Shown piece by piece: positions 1-13,100 of a DNA stretch of 64,000 nucleotides. Below the pieces are notes generated by a model. The model worked only from the letters and a program-made list of their open reading frames with translations. It ran no database searches and was not told the origin of the DNA. The position numbers were made by a program, and so were the translations under genes. Source of the DNA: Oegoconia quadripuncta (taxonomy: Eukaryota > Arthropoda > Insecta > Lepidoptera > Autostichidae); assembly GCA_949316235.1 (NCBI GenBank), contig OX438741.1, positions 13,455,124 to 13,519,123 on the forward strand, in the 5' to 3' direction. The stretch's first letter is position 1, and each line of letters begins with the position of its first letter.

Positions 1-1132
1 GTGGGAACCTTAACGCTAAGTCACGCACTAATTTACACTTCCCTTCACATGCACACCATCGCTAACTTTTGCCGTATAGAAAATATTCTGCCGTTTACTT
101 CGAAACACAAAAACTTTGAAATAAAAAAATGCGATATTACTCGCATAGTCCCCATCAAACAGTTTCCAAATAGTGAACAGTTAGTTCCTACTTGTCTCAG
201 TTATTTCCTATTTTTTTTTTTGACGAGATAGACAGTCCAATGGGTTCATTTACACTATTTAAAGAATTACAACCATTTCTTGAACACCGTTTCCACTGTT
301 TCCAACCTTACAAATAAAATGGCGTGGAGTCGCAATAGAACATAGTGACTACCTCGGATCACCCTAGACCGATCACTGACCTTTAAACGCAACTGCGAAA
401 ATATCCGGAGAAAGGTCAATACACGCAACAATCTTTTATTGCGGCTTACCACTTCCGGATGGAGGGCATCACCGCAAGTCCTGCGGACAACTGGTTTCGC
501 TCTCTCCTTGTCCGCTGGCCAGTACACATGCCCTGTGTGGAGTCGTTCAGCTCATTCGAAACAAGTGGTTAAGCTGACGGAACGTGCCGGATCATAACGG
601 GTTGCTTAAAACCGACTCCGGTACAGAAGCTGTATGTGGCTGTAGCCGCTGCCAGGAATTGCAACCCCAGATGTTCGGCGAGAAATAGCTAGCTCCATTG
701 AGAGTGATGCTCGCCACCCGATGTATCAGTATTCAACAGTGCCCCAAAGACTCCAGAGTCGTAATAACTTTTTAAAGTGCTTCGGATACTCGCTGCAGCC
801 CTTTATAAGTCTTATTTTATACATATCCGTTAAGAAGTTATTCTACGCAGACGAGGCTATGGGCAGAAAGCTAGTAGATACTATAAAAAAAAACATACAG
901 ACGAACATAATATTATGCTTTTTGATTGAAGTCGGTTAAAAATACGGCTCTATAGATTCTTTGTCTGAGCCTCACAAGCTCCCAAATACGGATGGCATAA
1001 TTAAGAAGAAATTAATACCGAAAATGGCTGACATCGCTGTTGTTGCTGTTTGTACGGGTTTCCAATATTTTTGTGTTTTTAGTAATTAACTTTTGGATTT
1101 AGTTGAATAATAGTAATTCACAGTTTCTGAAA
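1..1132. other. Upstream flank of the zinc-finger gene, no gene recognised
   Basis: No convincing coding region; the open frames here are short, on both strands, and have no recognisable motif. Around 855-945 the sequence resembles decayed repeat ends common in lepidopteran DNA (a piece like 'acgaggctatgggcagaaag' followed by a 'gaagtcggttaaaaa' motif). The promoter and 5' UTR of the zinc-finger gene should lie within roughly the last 150 bases, but I see no clear core element. Confidence 0.4.
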
Positions 1133-4100
1133 ATGTCTGACCTCAAAATCTGCAGGATATGCCTTCGAACGGAGTCAAAAGTATATAATTATGATCAATA
1201 CCAACTGAAGTCCTATTATGAAGAAGTGATAGCACTAAAAGTGAGTATTAACACATAAATTTAACAACATGCTTTGATTCTAGAGCAGCCGTAAATGTTT
1301 ATTCTGAATCTTTAAGCTTTAATAAGCTTTTTTTTTTTTTTTTTTTAATCTTGTTTTTATTTGAGGCTTTTGTACACCCTGGGTGACTATGCCAGCCTCA
1401 TTGATACATTCGCCTTTTTAAACCTCACTCTCTTTTTGCAATGGACAATCCAACAAATTTATACAGACTGACAGCACTCATACAGAGTATATCAGCCAAA
1501 ACACAGCTGAGCTGCCCATTGCATAGCTCCGATGACTTAATCAAAAGCCGTTCTCTAATATCTGCACTCCGGTCACACTCCAACAAAAAGTGTAACACGT
1601 CATCTGGTTTATCACAAAGTGTACACAGTGGTGACGGTTTAATTCCCATCATATGATAGAATTTATTTGTTGGTATGTGTCCTGAGCGCAGTCTTTAATA
1701 AGCTTACTGCTTTTCTAACAGTACCTATATTCTAATTCTCTTCTCAAGGATAGCTAAAGGGCCAACCTACAGACCCAGGTACTTTGCGTACTCTCAGCGC
1801 GATTCCCTTTAGTTTGTGGGTCAATCTATACTCTGCGTGGGTGTACATTGTAGGTATCACTAAGCCGGCACAACATGAATCTATGTTCAGGACTAAGGCG
1901 ACCAACCGTCTCGGATTCTGGGGGACCGTCCCGATATCCTAATTGTAATTCCGCATTGGAATCATTAGTAAAATAGTCTCGCAAAACGTTTAATGCGACC
2001 CAGATGTCCCGCATTACTAGCCTTGTAAAAACCTCAATTGTTATTTAGCAATTTCAGGGCAATCATTCGAACCTACATTAACTCGTGACCTCACAAAAAA
2101 TATGCAGAAATGGTAAAATGTCCCGCATTGACATTCCATAGAGTTGGCCGCTTATTCAGGACAGTTCTTTGTAAAAAACCTTGTCCAATGGGGCTGTGCC
2201 CAGCAGTGAGGACATAAAGGCTGATGATGGATATAATATAAACATTTCGGAACTTACAACAATCAATCTAGTCCCAAACGAAAACAAAAGCTACTAGATA
2301 ACTGATAAGATAAAAATAGTCTATATTCCTGATAGAGTTACACATTTTTTTTAATTGGCATGCAGAATTTCTATCATTTATTAATTTATTATATTTCAAA
2401 TTAAATTATTATACTTATATTAGTCGAATTTATACAAATTACATTACTATAAGTACACTATTCACTTATTAAATTGAATTAATTAAATAATTTTAAATTT
2501 AGCGGCTTATTTATATTTCTTCTCCATCAGTAACGCCAGCAGTTTGTTTTCCGACACAGACCTCCTCTTTGGCCTCTTTCTGACTGTGCCTTCATTGTCC
2601 AACATGTTCCTGTGTCTCTTTTAATATCATCATTCAGACTCGTATTCATCACTCAAACATCTACCCCTCATGGGATTCGAACCCACAACCATTGGTTTCG
2701 TTGACAGGGTCACTATCCACTACACCAATCAGCCATCAAAAATAATATAATTACAGGTGAATGAACGAGACAACCTTCCTCATTACTTTTGCTACGAATG
2801 TGCGACTACTCTTCACAAGTTCCATAAGTTCAAGGAAAAATGTTACCGGGGTCACAGAGTACTGAAAGAGATCAGCTGGAAGGGCGCAGTAAGTAAATAA
2901 ATCCTTAATTCGAGGCGTTACGAATTTTGAATGAATTATTATTTACTTTGAATTAGTTGTTTTGACAGAGATTTAAAAAGTACTTATTACAGCCATGACA
3001 AATGTTTGCATGCAGCATACTTAAACTAAAAATAATTAATCTTCAAAAAATAAACTACAAAATAAAGTTTGTTTGTAAAGATTAATGTATTCTTATTTTT
3101 TGTGCCAAAACCTGTGATGCATATAATCAAATCATTACGATGGATATCCTAATTATCTTCAACAGTCACACATCCCCACTTTGGGACATAGCCTCCTCAC
3201 ACTGGGAAATCCCAATATGTATATAAATATAAATATATTTCGGACACTTAAACCAATCATCTAGTCCCAAACTAAGCAAAGCTTGTGCTATGGATACTAG
3301 ATAATGGATAAACATACATAAATATTTATATAAACATCCATGACTTGACGACCTGTTTGGTGTAGTGGTTAGGAACTCTGATCACTATACCAAAAGGTTG
3401 CGGGTTCGAATCCCGCTAGGGGCATATGTTTGTGTGATGAATACAGACATGTGTACCCGAGTTATGGATGTTTTCATTTATAATAAGTATTTATTTACTC
3501 ACAAGTAATTTCTGTAGTACAACATACTGTGCGTACTATAAATATTTTTTTTTTAACTTGTTTTTATTTGAGGGTTTTGTACACCCTGGGTGACTATGCC
3601 AGCCTCATTGATACATTCGCCTTTCTAAACCTCACTCTCTTTTTGCAATGGACAATCCAACAAATTTATACAGACTGACAGCACTCCTACAGAGCATATC
3701 AACCAAAACACAGCTGAGCTGCCCATTGCATAGCTCCGATGACTTAATCAAAAGTCGTTCTCTAATATCTGCGTTGTAAATATGTTGTTTTCTTGGTACT
3801 ATTTGTAGATGTCCTATTTCTTCAACTGCACCAATGTAACTTTGTATTTATCATTTATAGATTACTTACGAATCGGTGTATGAAGTGGATCGATTGCAAA
3901 ATAAACTAACATCATCTCTAGAGGTCCTTACTGTTACAAAAAGAGTCAAAACATACACTGCATTAGAATGTGTTGATATGACAGACTCTGATAATGAGTC
4001 TTTAAAATTAGAAGGTGAGAAAGAAGACAAAGTGAAGAATATAGAAATAGCATTTGTGAGTGAAGAGTCTATGACAGATCACGATGATCATTATGAGCCA

Positions 4101-7100
4101 GAAACTGATCCAGTTGAAGATGAGAGAGACAATGATGAAGATGACACACCTTTACATACAATAGCGCAGCAAAAAGTAATTGATGACTCACCAAAAATTG
4201 TGGAAGAGAAGCCAACCAGTCCTGAAACAGTATTTGTTAATGTCAAAAAGGAGATTGTGAGGTTAAAGAAAGAGAAGATAAAAGAGAGAAAACAAAGGAA
4301 AGAAAGAAGGCGGAGTTTCTCCGAATATGGATTGAAGAAGCAGAATCCTAAGTTTTCGAAGAAGCGCACAAGAAATTTTGACTTGACAAATTGGAAGAAG
4401 TCTACTTTATCAGAGGAGGATGCTGTTAAGGAGTTTAGGGCGAGGGCTGATGATCGGAAGTACATTGCAGCTAAGTTTAAATGTACGGATTGTTACAAAG
4501 GATTTTCTAAAGAGGAAATGTTGAAAAGGCACAAACAGTTGAGGCATAGCGAGGTAATTTTTTTTTTTTATCCACTACGGGTTGGCACTTGACCTCAATC
4601 ACACCTGATGTTAAGTGAAGATGAGGCCGAAGGTGGTAGCGTAGTGACCCGGAAAGCCCATCTTATTTGGGGGACTGCCTATCTTATCTCTGACAACGTG
4701 AACATAACAATGCTATTAACATTGCTGTTTGGCGGCAGATTTAGATGAGATGGTGGTAGCTAGCCAGGCGAACATTTAATATGCCCTACCAGCAACCAAA
4801 CCGAGTACCACTGTACTGTACCCCGCTGGGGATCGAACCCGCGACCTCCGAAACGTAAACCCAATGTTGTTTACATTGAACCACGATGGCAGTTAAATTA
4901 CTGTTAATCATTGAATTAGTCTCTAATGAGCAACCAGCTCACTTGGTGGGAAGTAATAGAAGGTAGATATTACTTGTATCCTGCCTCCGTGGCAGAAAAA
5001 AGAACATCACATGTTCGATTCCCAGCACCCTGCATATATAGTGCTGAGTTTGGTTGGTGCTCGGATATTTTTAAATGTCCGCCTGGTCCTTTACCGCCAT
5101 CTCATCTAAGCTTGCTGCCAAGTAGCAATATTGATTGCACTGTTGTGTTCCGGTTGTCAGAGATAAGATAACCAGTACCTCAAGCCTGCACAGGGCGCTT
5201 CCACCTTCATCTCTACTTAAAATCAGGTGTAATTGAGGTAATGCATAAAAATAAAACCCAAATATAACGATACTTTCGACGTCAAATGTAGGGGTCACAG
5301 ATGAGTTGATGTCATGTCATTCTCAGGAATAAGAAAGAATGAGTCTTTTTTTTTATGCTCAATGGGTTAATACTTAACCTCAATCACACCTGATGTTAAG
5401 TGAAGATGAGGTCGAAGGTAGAAGCGTACTGACCCGGTAACCCCAACACATTTGGGGAACTGGCTATCTTATCTTTGACAACCGGAACACAACAAATGCT
5501 ATTAACATTGCTGCTTGGCGGCAGATTCAGATAAGTTGGTGGTAGCTAGCCAGGCGGACATTTAAAATGCCCTACCACCAACCTAACCGAGCACTTAAAC
5601 ATACCCAATGTTGTTTACATTGAGCCACGGAGGCGGCTAAAAAGTCTATGCTTGTAATTTCACTGGCACATCCTTCATACTCGAACTAAACAATGCAATT
5701 CTTGGCGGGTTAAAGGTAATAGGGTCGTAATGGGAATGTAAAGTGCAGTGTCATAAATGACCTGTACAAATCACTACTGCTGAAATGAATAAAACTTTGA
5801 ACTGAAAGTGTTTCCTTTTTTTTTTACCTAATTTTGATTTAGGAACTTTTATACAAAGGGTTATACGCCAGTCCCATCGTACCTCTTACTGCCTTAATCT
5901 ATTTAAATCTAATTCTAGCGAGACACCGATGATTTCACAAAGGCAAATAGACTCCGGGCAGCATTAGATTTTGGATGAGCTAGGATCTCATGGAATGGAT
6001 GGGGGACCATCTAGTCTATTTAGCCTCTGTTCCATCATCAGTGTCTTTCGTTGGTGATCGTTCCGGACACATTCCACCAATATATGGTGCACATCTTCTA
6101 CAATACCACACACCTCACAGTTAGGAGAGCTACGTAGAAATGCTTTAAAATCAAAAACAACTTTACAGTCTTAAATGGGATTCTGTATATATGAGAATTG
6201 GTTGAAAAAGGACTCTGTGGACACCAGAATCTGTAGTAATGGGTGTGCAGATATGCATATCTGTGGAAATGATGATAACAGTAAGCACAAGAATCTTGAA
6301 ATGTGTTTCTGTAGACTCGAAAGCCTGTAGAAATGACATTTGTGGACATGAAAATCTGTAGACATAAGAATTGGGATGTAGAAATCGGAATCTGTAATCA
6401 GTAGACATGAGAATCTGTAAAATGGGAATCTAGACATGAAAATCTGTTGACATGTGAAATAGGAATCTGTAAACATAGATTAGTCATACTCTGTTCATTT
6501 GATTGTCCACAGTCGCTAGGTCCGTTGGAGTGCCGGTTCTGTCACATGCGTTTCAAATGGGATTGCTATTTGCGCAAGCATTTGCGTGCACACTTCACCA
6601 AGTACGAGTGTCTGCGGTGCGATCTAGTCTGCTGGCTTGAGTAAGTCATTCATCATCATCAGCCTGTAAACATCCCACTGCAGGGATACAGGCCTTCATA
6701 TAATGAGGGAGGGTATGGGCCATAGTCCACCACGCTGGCCCAATGCGGGTTGGGGACTTCACATGCCTTAGAGTTTTTATTTCTCAGTCATGCAGGTTTC
6801 CTCACGCTGTTTTCCTTCGCCATTTAAGAGCAGTTGGATAACTGCACATAAGTAATTAAATTAAATTTAAAAACTCATTGGTACATGGCATGCATGAAAA
6901 TCAAACCCGGACCTCCCAAATTAGGAGACCGCATTTTAACCGCCTAGCCACCGACGCTTTAGTCATTAGACGAGTAAGTCATTACTTATGCTGTATATCA
7001 GACATTTCACATTTTTACATTTTATAATATAAACCATAATATGATAATCATCATATCAGCCGAAAGACGTCCACTGCTGGACAAAACCTCCCCCAAAGAT

Positions 7101-10100
7101 CTCCACAACGATCGGTCCTGCGCTGCCCACATCCAGCGGCTTCCGCGATCTTTAACAAATTGTCGGTCCACCTCGTGGGGCCCGGCCTGCCCACGCTGCG
7201 TCTTCCGGTGCGTGGTGACCACTCGAGAACCTTTCCGCCCCAACGGTCGTCGGTCCTATGAGCAATGTGCCCCGCCCACTGCCACTTAAGTTTGGCAATC
7301 CTTCCTGTGGCTGATATAATAATATAACAATAATTATCTTTCAGGAATTCGGCCATGTTCCATGAGGATTGGCATAACGGTGTCATAAGGAAATGCATCC
7401 ATTGTAATGAAGAGTTCAAGTAAGTTATTGTTATGTGTGATTGTGTCTCGTAATTCCAAATGAGCTTGTGACGTCATCATCTTAGATCGCATAGGTAGAT
7501 CATTTTCCTTACAACCTGAATTCAAACGTATTTCTCATGTAAAACAGAAACAGAGACAGAAACTTATTAACAAAGCATATTATAAAATATCAGACTATTT
7601 AGATGATAATCATCCCTGGACATAATCAGATCGTTCGCATGCCAGGCTATTTCACAATTAATAATGAAATATAAAAACCCTTTTTGTAATATAAAAACCT
7701 TTATGTAAAATCAAAGCCTGATTTTAAAAGAGCAACCCTTCGAGTTTCTTGCTTGTTCTTCTCAGGGGAAAATTGCATTTTGAACAACCAGTAGCTGAAA
7801 AAATGTAAAATTGACTATTTTAAGTGTACTCTGTGTACCTACAAAATACAAAGTCAAAAAGGCTTTGTCTTTGACTTTGATCGTTTGATAGTTACTCAAA
7901 ATTTTATGTGATGTAGATTCTTTTCAAATGTCAATGTTTCACTTTTCTTAAATATTTCAATTTAAAAAGAACGTAATCCACCTAAAGATTTGGATTAACT
8001 CTGATCTTTACCTCATAATAAATACGGCTTATACGGCTGAATTTTGTTTGTAAATAAAATCAATCTACCTACTCTGATCTATGGTCATCATACGCGATTA
8101 GCCTCGTTAACACGAGTTGCGATGCGTAACAGACACAGGTCGCCAAAACAAAATTAAATACCCCAAAAATATCTGCAAAATTTTAAGTCTTAGATCGGTA
8201 TAAATAAGCCGTTCTCAAGATTAAGATGACCTTAAGATCTGTTGCATATTAAAACAGTATCAAAAAAAATATTGTTGAGACTGAGACGCAAAATTAAAAA
8301 AAAAGTGATTGTAGTAAAGAGCAAACTCGATGCGCATAAAAAAATAAATTAAGCGGCTTTTACTTTTCATGTCGCTCTTACCGACGACGGATGAAAGATT
8401 ACTTCAAACGCCGCCGTCGCGTGCACTGTCTGGAATAAACCGCTTTTTAAACGATTTAGGTAGCGCTCTCATTTCGTACTCGCTCCGAACGAAATCTTTG
8501 AATACCGGTATTTTCGAAACCGGTTACAAGCCCAGCCGTGGTAGCATGACAATTTGCGATATCACACATTTTATATATATATAAAAAAATTAGTTTAAAA
8601 TAATAATGACTATGAACAGTGGATGGAGTCAACCTAGTAAGCATATGTATGCTTGTGACAAGTGACCCCGCTCGTTCTTATCGCTAGCATAATTGAATAA
8701 GATGATAATGAGCGCCTTTGAGTAAATGTACGTATTGTGTTTTGGCATGGGAAAGTATGTTTATGAGTGAAATAAGTTGGCAGCAGCGCGAGGGACGAAA
8801 AAAAACCAAAAGATTTTAATTAATTTAATTTCAAATAAAGAAATTACAATTTAAAAATTACAGATTTAAAACCTACACTAGCCTAGTATCCGAATCGAGG
8901 TAGGATTGTCGAATGCCAATGGAATTCAAGTGCATTTCCGCTCTTCTGCTGCATCAGCGCCTCGTGACTTGTTCGTAATTTCCATTGATTTGTAAATTAT
9001 AAATTGGTACTGAATCGGCAGGTCTCCTTATGGGCTGGGTCTTAACAAGTGTGTGTGTTTGTGTGTATATATGTGTACGACATTGTCTTGGGCTTTTATC
9101 GAGTTCAGCTATCAAAATGAGCGAGATAACAGTCGTACAACAGAATTTTGAGAGGCGATATAACGTTTGATAAACTATATCGCGTAATAAAGGGCCGTTA
9201 CTACAGTGACATCCAACCCGAGATTCCGAAGAGACCCTGGTTCTCCCGCTTCCGCCTAGCTGACAAGCAATCTTCGTCGGTAATCTGCCGCTTGCGTCTG
9301 GGTCATCTTAATAAAATTCACATTAGGGATTCCCCAATTTGTGACTGTGGTCTTGAGGAGGGGTCTACGGATCACATCTTTTTCAATTGCCCTATCCAAC
9401 CAGTCTCTTTATATGATATACTCCCTTATGATATCCCTAAACCCACTAACATGAAATGCCTATTGTTATATACAAATTCCCCTTTTGTAAATATTTTATC
9501 CAAGTATATATCCACATATAAGATAAAATTATGAAATTTAAGTATATCTTATTCGTGATTTGTCCCTGTCTATACTATATATTCGTGTCCTGTACTATAT
9601 ATTCGTGTCCTGTACTATATATTCGTGTTTGTCTTCCTTTCTGTTTTAGATTGCTCAAACAGGGTCTAGACCCATAGTTTGGCACAGACTACATACTGGT
9701 CAACCTCATTCAGCGTTTTAGCCATACAACCGGACTCTGGCAGTAATGGTCGATCGTAATATAGACGACCGATTGCCATAAAATAAAAAGTTGAAGTTTA
9801 ACTATATCGCGTGTTGTCATGCTAACCACGCTGGTTACACTACCTCTTTGTTTTTGCATCGTGATGCTAACAACTCAATAAATCTGTACAGACATAGCTC
9901 GACGTACTACACCCACCTGAGGACGCATAGGAGTGAATATGTGTGCACACTGTGCGGCGCCTCGTTCGTGAGCCCTCTAGGGTTAACCATGCACAGAAAA
10001 GCGAAGCACGTGGATAACGAAGTGGTAAGCTCATAAAAGTAAATAAGTAAAATAGCCTTTATTCTATATTTGTGTGGTACACTATAAATAAATGAAACGA

Positions 10101-13100
10101 AATCGGTGAGTATAAAAATGATTAAAAAATATAAAATAAAAAGGGCCAATTATTCTACGTCTCACACGCCAGTTTGATTAGGTTGCACACGCTTGGGATG
10201 CTGACAGCTGTCAGTTGTGACAGATGACAGGTCAGCTGTCATAAATCTTTTTCATTCCAACTTGTTTTATAATACATATAACAGTATGTAAGGAGTATAG
10301 TAAACCAGAGATAAGACCGCCTTTGTACAGATGTACATCTGAACTCATAATGCCATTTTAGTTCAGTGTAGTATCCGCTAGAGGCGCTGTACAGAATTTC
10401 ATACATAAATGACTTACTATAGTCGCTAGTGAGTATCGTTCCAAAACTCATAATAGAGGTACTGTATAAATTGTTTCTCTGTGTATATTTTTGAATTGGT
10501 GGATAAAGAATTTTTCTTCTGCTTCTGTTCTAGTTACCTACCTTACTATCTTTACAATTATGAATTCTATGTATTTTATCGTAAATTTTTGTCCTAATGG
10601 ATAATCCTAATTTTATCCTAATGGGTAAAAATTTACCATAAAATACATAGAATTCATTATTGTAGTCAGTATATTAGTGGGTCTAATTTTTTGAGCTGGT
10701 CACACCACGTAACATCAATATTCCATGTAAATAAAAACCAGACTTATGTCCCTATTTCGATGACCGTAAGGTTAGTTTTTGTTTGCGGGTTCAACTGTGA
10801 GATTTTATACCCCATTCTAGGAGATCGAGGATGACGACGACGTGACTACGTTCTGTGAGACCTGCAACATCCGTTTTGAGACCCGGAAGGCGTATGACGA
10901 GCATCTGTTCCATTCAGCTATGCACACGGACATCATAGAGTTAGTATTAAACTTACCTTTAGCTTATGTCGTGCGTTTATGCAGAGAAGTTATGTTAGTT
11001 CATCATCATCAGCCCGTAAACATCCCACTGCAGGGATATAAGCCTTCCCTCTTATAATGAGGGAGTATGGGTCGTAGTCCACCACGCTTGCCCAATGCGG
11101 GTTGGGGACTTCACATGCCTTTGAATGTTATTTCTCAGGCATGCAGGTTTCCTCACGATGTTTTTCTTCACCGTTCAAGAGCAGTCGAATAAATGCACAT
11201 AAGTAATTAAATAAAATTCAAAAACTCATTGGTACATGGCCTGCATGGGAATCGAATCCGGACCTACCAAATTGGGAGACCGCGTCTAAACTGCTGAGCC
11301 ACAGACGCTCCCTAAGTTAGTTATGTAGTAAAGAGAAGTTATGTTATGGGAATATTTTTCAGCCACAAGACGTTCACTGCTGAAAATAAACCTCCCCATT
11401 TTCCAGATCGACCGGTTAGAAGCCCTCGCATCACGCGACTTCCCGTGACCTTCATTAGAATATTTAATAATAGTTATATTTCACAATGGTCAGTTTTGTG
11501 TATTTTTTTTATTTACCTATCATCACGGAAATAGCACAAATAATTTCCTAATTATTAAGTACAACAGAAACTTCGGCATATTAAATTCCAAATGTGTTGT
11601 GTTGCAGTATGAACATGTGCCCCGGTGGGGATCCAACCCGCGACAGTCTTACAATCTGATAACTTGATCATCTTGTGACGCTTGTAGGACAATTTTCTAG
11701 GGTAGGCAGTGCCTTTCTACCTGTGTGAAAGGCACGGCACTGATCCACGGATGCTGTCAATCACCTTCGACCTCATCTTCACTTAACATCAGGTGTGATT
11801 GAGGTCAAGTACGAACCCGTTATGCATAAAAAAAAATCCGATTAAATGCATGGAACTAGCCACTCGATTGTCAAGTTATTTCTTTAATTTGTAGTAATAC
11901 AATGAAGTATTCCTATCGAACATATAAAAATGAAAAACCATTGAGTTTCTTGGCCTTCTTTTCAAAGGAAGACTAAATTCCGAACGCCTGGTAGCTTCAA
12001 AAGTCGATTTTCAAGTGTTAATTTTCCAAATCGCCGTTTTCTGCAGTAACAAAACGCAATTTATTTATTCAGGGACGACGAAATTGATGACGACATCATT
12101 ACGCCGAGAAAAGTGCTTGGGAAGAGACTGCAAGCGAAGGTAAGTTTCCCATTGGTCTACATTCCCGCCTCCAAACTCCTACTGTAACTCCTAAAAGCTA
12201 GGATCATTAGTTGTACATAGCACGGAGCTTATTGAAGGTAGATGATGCTTTTGACCTTGACTTCACTAATTAAAAAAAGAAATGGGGTATTTAAGTAGGA
12301 AAAGAGTTTTCCGTGTTTGCCCCAATGAAATGTACTAGGAGGAAACCTATCTGGAAGGTGGTCGAGTGAAGCTCGGCCCCCTGCTTTCGTATACACCACG
12401 ACTGCGCCTAGATGCAGTAAAAGAGCCAGTAATAGAGCCACACTGAGCGATGGCCCATTTGTGGTACAGATACACATACAACTCTATTACAAGTTGTAAC
12501 AGTTGTACTTAATTTTTGTTTTTATTTTTATTACTGTGAAATAAGGCTACATTTCGTAAGAATAACACCAAGCAGAATGATTGTTGCGTCGAATATTTTT
12601 GTACGTGTTTCTGTAATATGCAAATAAACGCTTTATCTATCTATATATCTATCTAATACGAGTGGCAGAAGGGCTTATAGATTCGGAAGTTTTGATGGAT
12701 TCAGGTTTCCCCCTAGCTTATGTAACTTCATTGGTATCGATTACGTTGACCAATGCTGAGCCGTCAAATTGCCGAGTGAGCGATGAGCCAACCAATTACA
12801 TGTCAGAAGGTATCCGATGACAATGTCGATGAAATTGTGTAATAGAAGCTCAAATCACAATAGAACACCGGACCATAGAACATTTCAAAATTCAGATCGT
12901 CAAGCGTGAGTTCGCGATCCTCATTCTAAGCATTCCCAGAGATGATGTCATGATCATCCATTTACTCTCAATTTACTTAAGGCGTTTGTTTTTTAACTAT
13001 TTCATTATAAATAGGAGAGGCTACCGTGAGCTGGCAGTTGATTGTTTCCGTGTTTCAGAGGTCACATTAAATAGTGGGTCCCCTTTCATTCCAATTGGAG

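Noticed and set aside
3360..3425. tRNA-like box pairs in SINE A, B, C and D copies as tRNA genes
   Set aside because: A and B boxes are present but acceptor and anticodon stems do not pair, and each is attached to a repeated body.
4091..4465. 124-codon minus-strand frame in exon 3 of the zinc-finger gene
   Set aside because: Antisense shadow of the acidic/basic coding exon; no motif of its own.
6098..6476. Three overlapping minus-strand frames of 80-100 codons
   Set aside because: All arise from the minisatellite at 6178-6478, which lacks stops by repetition.
10940..12073. Apparent phase mismatch between exons 7 and 8 of the zinc-finger gene
   Set aside because: Using the donor at 10940 (ATA GA|gttagt) rather than 10944 gives two left-over bases that join G of exon 8 as GAG, and the whole frame closes.
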